DNA of 64,000 nt, from NCBI RefSeq assembly GCF_015234515.1, contig NZ_JADGMY010000017.1, forward strand, positions 20,826-84,825. Direction: 5' to 3'. Both the position numbers and the translations under genes were made by a program. A model generated the notes under the pieces. The model had not been told where the DNA came from and did not search any database. It was given only the letters and a program-made list of their open reading frames with translations. Shown here piece after piece: positions 55,071 to 63,621 of this stretch. Within the stretch, counting starts at the first letter, position 1, and each line of letters starts with the position of its first letter. Origin of the DNA: Cellulomonas sp. GTDB taxonomy: Bacteria > Actinomycetota > Actinomycetes > Actinomycetales > Cellulomonadaceae.

Positions 55071-56104
55071 GCGCACGCGAGGACCAGGACCGGGCCGTTG
55101 CGACGCTGCGGCGCGTCGCCTTCCTCCTCGAACGCGCCCAGGCCAGCCGGTACCGCGCGGAGGCGTACCGGGCCGCGGCGCGCACGGTCGAGCGCCAGGA
55201 GGCGGCACGGCTCGGGGCCCTGGCCCGCGCGGGCGCCCTGACGGACCTCCCGGCGGTCGGCAGCAGCACCGCCGAGGTGGTCTCCCGCGCGATGGCGGGG
55301 CGTGCGGTGCCGGCCCTCATCGAGCTCGAGGAGCAGGCAGCGGCGGACGACGCGCGCACGACGCCCGCCGCGGCCGCGCTGCACGCGGCCCTGCGCGGCG
55401 ACCTGCACAGCCACACCGAGGCCAGCGACGGCGCGACACCCGTCCAGGAGATGGTGCTGGCCGAGCTCGAGCTGGGACGCGACTACCTGGCGGTCACGGA
55501 CCACTCGCCGCGCCTGACGGTGGCGAACGGGCTGTCCGCGCCCCGGTTGCGGGCCCAGCTGGCGCAGCTCGCCGCCCTGCGACCCGCGGTGGCGCCGTTC
55601 GAGGTGCTCAGCGGCATCGAGGTCGACATCCTCGACGACGGCACGCTCGACCAGGACCCCGACCTGCTCGACGAGCTGGACGTCGTGGTCGCGTCCGTGC
55701 ACTCGAAGCTGCGCATGGACGGCGCCGCCATGACGCGCCGCATGCTCACGGCCGTGCGCGACCCCCGCACCGACGTGCTGGGGCACTGCACGGGCCGGCG
55801 GGTCGCGGGCAGGCACCGGCCCCCGAGCGAGTTCGACGCACGGGCGGTCTTCGACGCGTGCGCCGAGCACGGCGTCGCCGTCGAGATCAACTGCCGGCCC
55901 GACCGCCTGGACCCGCCGCACGAGCTGCTCCAGCTCGCCGCGGACGCGGGCTGCGAGTTCACGATCGACTCCGACGCGCACGCCCCCGGTCAGCTCGACT
56001 GGTTGCGCGCCGGGTGCGAGCGTGCCGTCGCGCACGGCATCGGACCCGACCGAGTGGTGACCACCCGCAGCGCCGCCGCGGTGCGCGCGCGCTCCCGGCG
56101 GTGA
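55067..56104 (+). CDS. PHP domain phosphoesterase with N-terminal HhH region
   Basis: A 345-residue protein: an N-terminal helix-hairpin-helix-like region (EAYRAAARTVERQ, LPAVGSSTAEVVSRA) then a PHP domain with the metal-ligand set intact (GDLHSHTEASDG, VTDHSP, GIEVDI, VASVHS, LGHCTG, TIDSDAHAP). This resembles PolX without its polymerase domain. Its GTG overlaps the ku stop, so it is co-translated with Ku and may supply the end-cleaning activity that a LigD phosphoesterase normally provides; that link is inference. Confidence 0.85.
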   Translation: MSAREDQDRAVATLRRVAFLLERAQASRYRAEAYRAAARTVERQEAARLGALARAGALTDLPAVGSSTAEVVSRAMAGRAVPALIELEEQAAADDARTTPAAAALHAALRGDLHSHTEASDGATPVQEMVLAELELGRDYLAVTDHSPRLTVANGLSAPRLRAQLAQLAALRPAVAPFEVLSGIEVDILDDGTLDQDPDLLDELDVVVASVHSKLRMDGAAMTRRMLTAVRDPRTDVLGHCTGRRVAGRHRPPSEFDARAVFDACAEHGVAVEINCRPDRLDPPHELLQLAADAGCEFTIDSDAHAPGQLDWLRAGCERAVAHGIGPDRVVTTRSAAAVRARSRR

Positions 56105-56245
56105 CCGACGACACGGTGCGAGGAAGCACGCCACTGCTGGTCGGCGCGGTTAGGGTCGGAAACCGTGCGCACGCTGGTCGTGCGGCACCGCCGCGGCCCG
56201 CACTGTGCCGCGGCTGCGAAACCCCATCACCGAGGAGCACCCGTC

Positions 56246-56527
56246 GTGAGCTTCAACCGCACCGAGCTCGTCCAGGCCGTCGCCGAGAAGGCCGGACTGA
56301 CCAACGCCGACACCGACAAGGCGCTCAAGGCCCTGCAGGAGGTCGTGGTCGAGCAGCTCGCCGCCGGCGGCAGCGTCTCGATCCCCGGCTTCCTGGCCGT
56401 GGCCCGCGCCGACCGCGCGGCGCGCACCGGCGTGAACCCCCAGACGGGCGAGAAGCTGGAGATCCCCGCGGGCTACCGCGTGAAGATCACGGCCGGGAGC
56501 GCCCTCAAGCGCGCCGTCCAGGGCTGA
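56246..56527 (+). CDS. hup: HU-family DNA-binding protein
   Basis: A 93-residue nucleoid protein. MSFNRTELVQAVAEKAGL at the N-terminus and the DNA-intercalating arm RTGVNPQTGEKLEIPAG are typical of HU. GTG 56246 has GAGGAG eight bases upstream. It lacks the long basic C-terminal tail of the mycobacterial form. It bends DNA and compacts the chromosome. Confidence 0.96.
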   Translation: MSFNRTELVQAVAEKAGLTNADTDKALKALQEVVVEQLAAGGSVSIPGFLAVARADRAARTGVNPQTGEKLEIPAGYRVKITAGSALKRAVQG

Positions 56528-56533
56528 GTCGAC

Positions 56534-56579
56534 CGACGGCCCCGTGCCGCACCTGCGAGGGTGCGGCACGGGGCCGTCG
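56534..56579. terminator. Strong hairpin terminator after hup
   Basis: A perfect 19-bp stem (CGACGGCCCCGTGCCGCAC with its complement) around an 8-base loop, seven bases after the hup stop and before the convergent gene at 56591. Confidence 0.85.
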
Positions 56580-56590
56580 TCGTTCCCGCC

Positions 56591-57145
56591 TCAGACGGTG
56601 CGGTCGTCGCCGTCGGGGTCGGCGCGCTGGGCGATGACGTGGGGGAGCACCAGCCAGGCCACGACGATCGTGAGCAGCACCGCGCCACCGGCGACGATGC
56701 CCGCCGTGCGGGTCAGCACGACGTCGAACAGCAGCATCGTCGCGCCCGTGAGGACCAGCGCCAGGGCCGCGAGCCCCGCGCGGGCGAACCAGTGGCCCGC
56801 GTCGACGAGCTGCGGCTTGAGACGACGTCGGAACAGCAGCCGGTGCAGGCTCACCGGCGCGACGATGAGGATCGTCGCCAGCACGGCCAGGAGCACCAGG
56901 ACGAGGAACACGTCCTGCTGGTACGCGTCGAGGTCCGAGAAGCGGGCCTGGAACGGCAGGGTCAGCAGGAAGCCGGTGAGGATCTGCGCGCCGGTCTGCG
57001 TCACCCGCAGCTCCTGCAGCAGCTCGGCCCAGTTGCGGTCCATCCGCTCGACGAACGTCTCGTTGCGGTCGTCGTCGGTCGCTCCGGTCGGGGCGTCCGA
57101 CGGCCGGGCGTCTGCAGGCCGGGCGTCGTCGCCGGTGCGGTCCAT
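56591..57145 (-). CDS. DUF6328-type membrane protein
   Basis: A 184-residue membrane protein with four helices; the start of the conserved part is WAELLQELRVTQTGAQILTGF, followed by LPFQARFSDL, a signature of this family. The N-terminal 40 residues are acidic and disordered. ATG 57145 has AGGAG upstream. Function unknown. Confidence 0.82.
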   Translation of the reverse strand: MDRTGDDARPADARPSDAPTGATDDDRNETFVERMDRNWAELLQELRVTQTGAQILTGFLLTLPFQARFSDLDAYQQDVFLVLVLLAVLATILIVAPVSLHRLLFRRRLKPQLVDAGHWFARAGLAALALVLTGATMLLFDVVLTRTAGIVAGGAVLLTIVVAWLVLPHVIAQRADPDGDDRTV

Positions 57146-57245
57146 GTGGGGTCTCCTGTCGGTCGGCTGCACGGATCATGCCGCTCGCCGGCCCGTCCTG
57201 CACGACGAGGACCCTCGAGGGCGACCGGTCGGCGAGACTGGGGAC

Positions 57246-58331
57246 GTGACCGAACAGCACGCTCCCGTCGTCCACCACTTCGCCTCGGACAACTACGCCG
57301 GCGCGCACCCCGAGGTGCTCGCAGCCGTCGCCGCGGCCAACGTCGGGCACGTGCCCGCCTACGGCGACGACCCGTGGACCGCGCGCCTGCAGGACGTCGT
57401 GCGCGCCCAGCTCGGCGACCAGGCCGTCACCTACCCCGTGCTCAACGGCACGGGCGCCAACGTCCTCGCACTCCAGGCCATGCTGCCCCGGTGGGGGGCC
57501 GTGATCTGCACCGAGGCGGCGCACGTGCACACGGACGAGAACGGTGCGCCCGAGCGTGTCGGAGGGCTGAAGCTGCTGACCGTCCCGGCCCCCGACGGGC
57601 GCCTGACACCCGAGCTGGTCGAGCGCCAGGCCTGGGGGTTCGGCGACGTCCACCGCGCGCAGCCCGGCGTGGTGTCCCTCACGCAGGCCACGGAGCTCGG
57701 CACGGTGTACACGCCGGAGGCGGTCCGGGAGCTGTGCGACCAGGCGCACGCCCTGGGCATGCGCGTCCACATGGACGGGTCACGGCTCGCCAACGCCGCC
57801 GCCCACCTGGGCCTGCCGCTGCGCGCCCTCACGACGGACTGCGGCGTCGACGTGCTCTCGCTCGGTGGGACCAAGAACGGCCTGCTGCTGGGGGAGGCCG
57901 TCGTCGTCCTGGACCGGGAGGCGGTCACGGGCGTGGAGTACCTGCGCAAGGCGGACATGCAGCTGACGTCGAAGATGAGGTTCGTCTCCGCCCAGCTCGT
58001 CGCGCTGTACGAGGGTGACCTGTGGCTGCGCTCGGCGGGACGCGCGAACGCGATGGCCGCACGGCTCCGTGCGGGCATCGACGCGATCGGGTCCCTCGAG
58101 GTCGTGCAGCCCACCGAGGCGAACGCGGTCTTCGTCCGCCTGCCCGCGCACGTGGCGGCAGCCCTGCGGCGGCGGTGGCGCTTCTACGACTGGGACGCGA
58201 CCGACGGCACCGTGCGCCTCATGTGCGCGTTCGACACCACGGAGCAGGACGTCGACGAGCTGCTCGCAGCCCTGGCCGAGGCCCTGGACGACGCGTCGGC
58301 CCTCGACGGCGGGGCGCCCACCCCGGCGTGA
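57246..58331 (+). CDS. Low-specificity threonine aldolase
   Basis: PLP-dependent enzyme splitting L-threonine or allo-threonine into glycine and acetaldehyde. The PLP lysine is in LSLGGTKNGLLLGEAVV; HFASDNYAGAHPEVL opens the protein and RVHMDGSRLANAAA carries the cofactor Asp. 361 residues. GTG 57246 lies 100 bases from the divergent membrane gene. Beta-eliminating lyases share this fold, so specificity is inferred. Confidence 0.9.
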   Translation: MTEQHAPVVHHFASDNYAGAHPEVLAAVAAANVGHVPAYGDDPWTARLQDVVRAQLGDQAVTYPVLNGTGANVLALQAMLPRWGAVICTEAAHVHTDENGAPERVGGLKLLTVPAPDGRLTPELVERQAWGFGDVHRAQPGVVSLTQATELGTVYTPEAVRELCDQAHALGMRVHMDGSRLANAAAHLGLPLRALTTDCGVDVLSLGGTKNGLLLGEAVVVLDREAVTGVEYLRKADMQLTSKMRFVSAQLVALYEGDLWLRSAGRANAMAARLRAGIDAIGSLEVVQPTEANAVFVRLPAHVAAALRRRWRFYDWDATDGTVRLMCAFDTTEQDVDELLAALAEALDDASALDGGAPTPA

Positions 58332-58337
58332 GCACGC

Positions 58338-58372
58338 CCGGCCGCCGTCCCCGAGGAGGGAACGGCGGCCGG
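58338..58372. terminator. Bidirectional terminator between threonine aldolase and GH5
   Basis: CCGGCCGCCGT pairs with ACGGCGGCCGG (11 bp), extended by CCC/GGG after one mismatch. It lies between convergent genes, 16 bases before the GH5 stop. Confidence 0.75.
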
Positions 58373-58388
58373 ACGTCATGGTGTCGGG

Positions 58389-60164
58389 TCAGCCCACCGT
58401 GCAGGGAGCACCGTTGAGCGCGAAGCCGCTCGGGGTGCCGGCCGTGCCCCCGTGCGACGCGTTGAAGCCGATCTCCGCGGTGCCGCCCGCGGCGAGGTTG
58501 CCGTTCCACGCGGCGTTCGTCACGGTCACGGCGGTCCCCGACTGGGACCACGTCCCGCCCCAGCCCTGCGTGACGCTCACCCCGGCCGGTGCGGTGAAGG
58601 TGAGCTTCCAGGACGTGAGCGTGCTCCCGGTGTTGGTCAGGCGCACCGAGCCCGACAGGCCCGAGCTCCAGGAGCTCGCGGTGTAGGTGACGGCGCACGC
58701 ACCGACCGCGGGACTCGCCGTGGCCGACGGCGTGACCGACGGCGTCGCACTCGGTGTGACCGTCGGGGTGGCGCTCGGCGTCACGCTCGGCGTGACCGAC
58801 GGCGTCGGGGTGGCGGTGGGGGACGGGGTCACGGTCGGGCCCGCGCCGTTCACCTGCGACAGCGACGTGCCGGTGGTGCTGCCCACGCCACCGAGGGGGA
58901 CATCGTGGTCCAGACCGACGAACTTGCCGCCGTCCTGCCACAGCGCCGGCTCGAGCAGCGCGTACTTCTCCTCGTCCCAGGTGGCCCAGTCGTAGCCGAG
59001 CAGGCCGCCCGTGTCACCCGAGTTCGGGTTGAGCACCCAGAAGGTGTGGCTCAGACGGCGGTCGGTGATGAGGTCGCGCAGCGCGAGCATCCACTTCTCG
59101 TTCGGCCCGCCGTCCATGAAGCCGCCCCACTCGCCGATGAGCAGCGGAGCGGTGTTCTCCTTGTGCAGGTACAACCAGTTCGGGTCCCACACGTCGCGCT
59201 CGAGGCTCGCCCGGTCGAAGTCGCCCTCGAACCACGGCTGCAGGTGCACGAGCGGTCCGTAGTCGTGCGGGGAGTACACGAGCTGGTCCTGGTTCGCCCC
59301 CAGGTCGATCGGGAAGTCGCGCACGCCGCGCAGGTTCCCGCCCCACCACATGGTGTGGTAGTCCGTGAGTCCCGTCGAGGTCCAGGAGACCCCCTCCTTG
59401 GGGTAGACCTCGATGCCCTCGACGAAGACGAGCCAGTTCGGGTTGATCGCGAGGATCTTGCGTGACGCCGTCTCCGCGAAGTGCTTGAAGTTGTCCTTGT
59501 CCGTCGAGCCGTCCCACTTGGCGCGCTCGGTGGACCCCTGCGTGCCGTGGGGCTCGTTCTTGATGTCCGCGCCGATCATCGTGTCGTTGGTCCGCCAGCG
59601 GGTCGCCGCCCACTCCCAGCCCTCGTACACGTCCTCGGTGGTGATCGACCCCTTCCACCACACCGGGTGCACGTGCCCGGAGTTGTCCGCCTCGGCGCTG
59701 TGCACGTCGAGGAAGACCTTCAGGCCGTACTCCTCGCACATCGCGAGCCACTTCTCGAAGATCTGCAGGCTGTTGAGACCCGCGAGCTCGGGGTTCGCGA
59801 ACTCGTTGACGTTGGGCTTGGTGAACGTGCCGGCCTTCCACTCGAGCAGCAGCTCGGTGGAGATCGGCACCCGCACCACGTTCATGCCGCGGTCGGCGAT
59901 GCCCTTGGTGAGCGTGCGCATGTCGGCCGACCACAGCCCGTGGAAGATGCGCTCGTCGGCGTTGAAACCGAACCAGTTGACCCCCGTGAGCCACACCTCC
60001 TTGCCGGAGGAGTCGACGATCTTGTTGCCCTGCACGTGCAACCAGTCCGGGGTGGGCGCGGCCTGGGCGGGTGCTGCGGACAGTGCGAGGGGCAGTGCGA
60101 GGGCACCGGCGGCGACGACACCACCGAGTGCTGTGCGCAGACGGCGCACGTGCGAGCTGGACAC
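58389..60164 (-). CDS. Secreted GH5 cellulase with CBM2
   Basis: A 591-residue endoglucanase. Signal peptide about 1-36 (ALALPLALSAAPAQA), GH5 catalytic domain about 37-430 with the acid/base Glu in IKNEPHG and the nucleophile Glu in LLIGEWGGF, a Ser/Thr/Pro linker (TPSPTATPTPSVTPS...) and a C-terminal family 2 CBM (WNGNLAAGGTAEIGFN, GFALNGAPC) for cellulose binding. GTG 60164 has AGGAG upstream. It follows the GH6 gene after a terminator. Confidence 0.95.
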   Translation of the reverse strand: MSSSHVRRLRTALGGVVAAGALALPLALSAAPAQAAPTPDWLHVQGNKIVDSSGKEVWLTGVNWFGFNADERIFHGLWSADMRTLTKGIADRGMNVVRVPISTELLLEWKAGTFTKPNVNEFANPELAGLNSLQIFEKWLAMCEEYGLKVFLDVHSAEADNSGHVHPVWWKGSITTEDVYEGWEWAATRWRTNDTMIGADIKNEPHGTQGSTERAKWDGSTDKDNFKHFAETASRKILAINPNWLVFVEGIEVYPKEGVSWTSTGLTDYHTMWWGGNLRGVRDFPIDLGANQDQLVYSPHDYGPLVHLQPWFEGDFDRASLERDVWDPNWLYLHKENTAPLLIGEWGGFMDGGPNEKWMLALRDLITDRRLSHTFWVLNPNSGDTGGLLGYDWATWDEEKYALLEPALWQDGGKFVGLDHDVPLGGVGSTTGTSLSQVNGAGPTVTPSPTATPTPSVTPSVTPSATPTVTPSATPSVTPSATASPAVGACAVTYTASSWSSGLSGSVRLTNTGSTLTSWKLTFTAPAGVSVTQGWGGTWSQSGTAVTVTNAAWNGNLAAGGTAEIGFNASHGGTAGTPSGFALNGAPCTVG

Positions 60165-60218
60165 GGTTCTCCTGGTTGGTCGGGCGTGAAGGGGTGGGGG
60201 AGCGAGGGGTGGTGGGCC

Positions 60219-60262
60219 GACGAAGGGGCCCTCCCGGACTGGTCCAGGAGGGCCCCTTCGTC
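60219..60262 (-). terminator. Terminator between GH6 and GH5 genes
   Basis: A perfect 16-bp stem (GACGAAGGGGCCCTCC with its complement) and a further 4-bp GGAC/GTCC pair inside the 12-base loop, 35 bases past the GH6 stop. GH5 therefore needs its own promoter downstream of it. Confidence 0.85.
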
Positions 60263-60296
60263 ACGTCAGGCGTTCACGACGCCCGGATGGTGCACC

Positions 60297-62174
60297 TCAG
60301 GAGCAGGTGGCACCGTTCAGCGTGAACGACGTCGGGGCGTTGTTCGTCCCGGAGTGCGAGCCGTTGAAGCCGATGTCCACCGAGCCACCCGGTGCCAGCG
60401 TGCCGTTCCAGGCCGCGTTCGTGGCCGTCACGGTCGAGCCGGACTGCGACCAGGTCGCGCTCCAGCCCTGCTGGACCTGCTGGCCGTTGGCGAACGTGAA
60501 CTTCAGGTTCCAGCCGCTCAGCGCGGTGGTCCCGCGGTTCGTGACCTTCACCGAGGCCGTGAAGCCGGTGTTCCAGCTGTTCGCCGTGTAGCTCACCGAG
60601 CAGGACGCCGTGGGGTTCTGCGTCGGCGTCGGGCTCGACGTCGGCGTCGGCGTGACCGTCGGCGTGGGCGTCACGGTGGGCGTCGGCGTGACCGTAGGAG
60701 TCACGGTCGGCGTCGGCGTCGCCGTGGGCGTCGCGGTGGGCGTCGGCGTCGGCGTCGTGTCGCTCGTCGGGATCGCCGGGTAGGCGTTCTTCACCAGGGT
60801 GACGAACTGCGTCTCGAACCACTTGCCGGAGACCGGCGCGTCAGGGGTCGCGCCCGTCAGCAGGTTGGAGAGCTTCGGCGAGTTGAACGTCGGGTCGCAC
60901 ATGCGGTCGAAGCTCTTGCCCTCGTCGTTCGGGATCTCCTTCGAGGCCCCGTCCGACTCGCCCGGGGGCTTGATCCAGACGTACGCGTCCAGGTGCGACG
61001 CGGACGGAGCGCCGGCCGGCGTGGCCACCGGGAGCTCACCGATGCCCGCACCCAGCGGGTTGCACCAGGCGCCACGGTGCGTGCGCCGGTCGATGCGCGA
61101 CTCGTCGACGTACGTGTCGACGTTCGTGCTCGTCGAGGCGGCCGTCGGACGGTTCGGGCCGCCCCAACCGTTGCGCGAGGTGTCGATCAGCATGCCGGTC
61201 GAGGCAGGGAAGCCCTCGGCGACGAGCAGGCGGTGCAGCTGCGCCGTCCACGCGTGCTCACCGAAGTCGGTGTTCCACTCGTAGAACTTCGACGAGCGGA
61301 CCGGGACGCCCCCGACCTGCTGGTTCGGGTCCGTCAGGAACGGCTCGGCGAGCGGCGTGGTGTTCGCCGTGTTGGTGACGAAGCCGTCGATCGACGCGAA
61401 GCCCTTCTTCGTGGTCTTGGCGACCTCCGCGAAGAGCTTGGCCGCCGGGCCCGCGTTGGTCTCCCACCCGAGCCAGCCCGAGTGGGCCGCGTCGATGTAG
61501 GTGTAGACGTTGTCCAGCGTCTTCAGCTCGTCGAGCGCGTACTTGACGCCCTCACGGTAGAAGGGGCCGGCCGTCTGGCAGGCAGCCTCGGAGTTGTTCG
61601 TGATGAGGTTCGGCAGCGAGTCGGGCTCGATCGTCGCCGCGATCCGCAGGCCCTCGTACTTCGAGTCCGACAGCAGGTCGACGATGGGGTCGATGTACTC
61701 GGTCTGGTACCGGGTGAGGCCGGCGGCGGTGGCGGGGAGCTCACCGTTCGACGCGAGCGCGTAGCAGTCGCGGCCGGGCAGGTTGTAGATGACGAGGTTG
61801 AAGACGAGCGGCGTGCTGCCGGTCTTCTGCTTGAGGGCCTCGTCGAGGTGGAACTTCAGGCCGGGGCCGTCCGCGTTGCCCGTGATGGCGCTGGTGCGGT
61901 CCATCCAGACAGCGGTCGGCTGCTTGGCGACCGTGCGCATCCGGGCCGCGAGGGTCGGGTCACCGGCACGTGTGGCAGCGCTCTCAACCGTCGCTGCCCA
62001 GTTCGGGTTCACGTACTGCTTGGCGCCGGCGTAGGGGTTGTCGACGTGGGCCTCGGCCGCGGTCGCGGTCGAGCTCATGAGCGTCATCGGCACTGCGACG
62101 AGCGCCGTTGCCGTCGCGGCGGTCGCGACGGCGCGCAAGCGCCGCCCGGCCGTTCGATTGCCGTGTGTGGACAC
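60297..62174 (-). CDS. Secreted GH6 cellulase with CBM2
   Basis: A 625-residue family 6 glycoside hydrolase (endoglucanase or cellobiohydrolase). Signal peptide about 1-40, catalytic domain about 45-470 with the signatures VIYNLPGRDCYALASNGE, IEPDSLPNL, YIDAAHSGWLGW and AYVWIKPPGESDG, a TP-repeat linker, then a family 2 CBM ending TSFTLNGATCS. GTG 62174. It acts outside the cell on cellulose. Loop lengths, which decide endo versus processive action, cannot be judged by eye. Confidence 0.95.
   Translation of the reverse strand: MSTHGNRTAGRRLRAVATAATATALVAVPMTLMSSTATAAEAHVDNPYAGAKQYVNPNWAATVESAATRAGDPTLAARMRTVAKQPTAVWMDRTSAITGNADGPGLKFHLDEALKQKTGSTPLVFNLVIYNLPGRDCYALASNGELPATAAGLTRYQTEYIDPIVDLLSDSKYEGLRIAATIEPDSLPNLITNNSEAACQTAGPFYREGVKYALDELKTLDNVYTYIDAAHSGWLGWETNAGPAAKLFAEVAKTTKKGFASIDGFVTNTANTTPLAEPFLTDPNQQVGGVPVRSSKFYEWNTDFGEHAWTAQLHRLLVAEGFPASTGMLIDTSRNGWGGPNRPTAASTSTNVDTYVDESRIDRRTHRGAWCNPLGAGIGELPVATPAGAPSASHLDAYVWIKPPGESDGASKEIPNDEGKSFDRMCDPTFNSPKLSNLLTGATPDAPVSGKWFETQFVTLVKNAYPAIPTSDTTPTPTPTATPTATPTPTVTPTVTPTPTVTPTPTVTPTPTSSPTPTQNPTASCSVSYTANSWNTGFTASVKVTNRGTTALSGWNLKFTFANGQQVQQGWSATWSQSGSTVTATNAAWNGTLAPGGSVDIGFNGSHSGTNNAPTSFTLNGATCS
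61973..61986. promoter_or_regulatory. CebR/CelR-like box inside the GH6 gene
   Basis: TGGCAGCGCTCTCA matches the actinobacterial cellulase operator TGGGAGCGCTCCCA at 12 of 14 positions with the central AGCGCT intact. It lies about 190 bases inside the GH6 reading frame (codons for the N-terminal region), where such boxes have been seen to act as roadblocks in Streptomyces. A half-site TGGGAG occurs on the minus strand at 62285-62290. Confidence 0.4.
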
Positions 62175-62452
62175 GGGTGTCCTCCGGGGGGTCGGTCGGT
62201 CGTACCCGGCCCTCGGCGGCGACGGGTACGAGCCGCCGGGGACTCCAGTCCTCGACGACTGCTGCGGAATCCATCACGGTCCGTCTCCCAGCGGAGCGGG
62301 GCAAATCGTTTAGGCCCACCCCCGTTACCGAATCGTGACCTTCTCACGAGCCTGCCATCGACGGTGAAATGCCTGGTCACGGCCATGTGGCCCGACGGCC
62401 GGGCGTCTCGGCGACCGCAGTCCGCCCCGGGGCCGAGGCGCGCCTCGCGGCC

Positions 62453-63553
62453 TCACCGCGAGCGCGGCCCGGTGCTGCCGCGCACCGCCAGTCCGCCCAC
62501 CTCGATCTGGCGCACGGGGGTCGGCTGCGAGTCGAGGATCGTCAGGACGGCCTCGCCCACGGCCGTCCCGAGGTCGGCCTGCACGGACGGCAGCGCGGTG
62601 ATCGAGGGGGTCGCGAGCCGGCAGAGCGGGGAGTCGGACAGCGCCACCACCGACACGTCCCAGGGCACCGCCAGACCCGTGCGCCGCGCGACGTCGAGCG
62701 CCGCGACCGCCATGTGGTCCGTGTCGAACACGACGGCCGAGGGCGGGCGGTCACCGGTCAGCAGGCGCCGGCAGGCCGCCGCGGCCTCCTCCGGGGAGCC
62801 GCCGGTCGGCTCGTGCACGAGGGTCGCGCCGCCGGTGTCGAGCGCACGCTCCATGCCGGCGATGCGGGACCTGGTCCGCTGGAGCGATGCCGGTCCTGTC
62901 ACCGAACCGACGTGCCGGTGGCCGAGCTCGATGAGATAGCGCCCCACCCGCTCGGCCGCCTGCTCGTCGTCGACCCGGACGTTGGCGACCTCACCGGGCA
63001 CGTCGCCGGCGCCGACGACCACGGCCGGGATCCGCAGCCGCCGGAGCGCGTCGAGCCGGGGGTCCTCGGTCCGGACGTCGGTGACCACCATCACGTCGAA
63101 GCGACGCTCGGCCCACCACTCGCCGTAGAGCGTCACGGCAGCCGGGAGGTCGTCCACCACCTGCAGCACCAGCGCGAGGCCGCGCGTCGCCAGGACGTCC
63201 TGGAGCGCGACGACGAACTCCAGGACGTGGGCGCCGTACCCGACCGCCCCGGTGAGCCCGCGGTCCACCACGAGCCCCACGGCGCGCGGCCCGCTGCGCA
63301 TCGAGCGCGCAGCGGCGCTCGGTCGCCAGCCGAACTCGTCGGCGACGCGCAGCACCCGTTCTCGGGTCGCCGCCGAGACGCCGGGACGGCCGTTGAGCGC
63401 GTAGGACACGACGGCGATGGACACCCCCGCGGCCTTGGCGACGTCGGTGATCGTCGGTCGGCGGGCGCCAGGGCCGCCGAGGACGGGCTGGGCTCCGGTC
63501 GTCGGAGAGACAGCATCTTTGCCTGTGTCATGTGCAGGAGTGACCACGATCAC
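62453..63553 (-). CDS. LacI-family transcriptional regulator
   Basis: A 366-residue LacI/GalR regulator with an N-terminal helix-turn-helix (TITDVAKAAGVSIAVVSYAL, hinge RPSAAARSM) and a periplasmic-binding-like sugar domain. A serine/alanine-rich 30-residue leader precedes the helix-turn-helix; GTG 63553 or 63547 is the start. Next to two cellulases, it is a candidate for their cellobiose- or sugar-responsive repressor. It is divergent from the partial gene at 63622. Confidence 0.9.
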   Translation of the reverse strand: MIVVTPAHDTGKDAVSPTTGAQPVLGGPGARRPTITDVAKAAGVSIAVVSYALNGRPGVSAATRERVLRVADEFGWRPSAAARSMRSGPRAVGLVVDRGLTGAVGYGAHVLEFVVALQDVLATRGLALVLQVVDDLPAAVTLYGEWWAERRFDVMVVTDVRTEDPRLDALRRLRIPAVVVGAGDVPGEVANVRVDDEQAAERVGRYLIELGHRHVGSVTGPASLQRTRSRIAGMERALDTGGATLVHEPTGGSPEEAAAACRRLLTGDRPPSAVVFDTDHMAVAALDVARRTGLAVPWDVSVVALSDSPLCRLATPSITALPSVQADLGTAVGEAVLTILDSQPTPVRQIEVGGLAVRGSTGPRSR

Positions 63554-63621
63554 CTAGTGTTGCGCCCGATGTGGGTGAAATGCATCAGCTCGACTCCGAC
63601 GGCGTGGGCGAGGTGTGGAAA

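Noticed and set aside
58690-58850. Short tandem repeats resembling a repeat array in the GH5 gene (and 60600-60760 in GH6)
   Set aside because: They encode the Thr/Pro/Val linker between catalytic domain and CBM; they are neither CRISPR nor separate repeats. No CRISPR array was seen in the window.
59481-62939. Long plus-strand open frame opposite the cellulase genes
   Set aside because: It is antisense to GH5, GH6 and the LacI gene, whose domains are unmistakable; its product is Arg/Val/Gly-rich without motifs.
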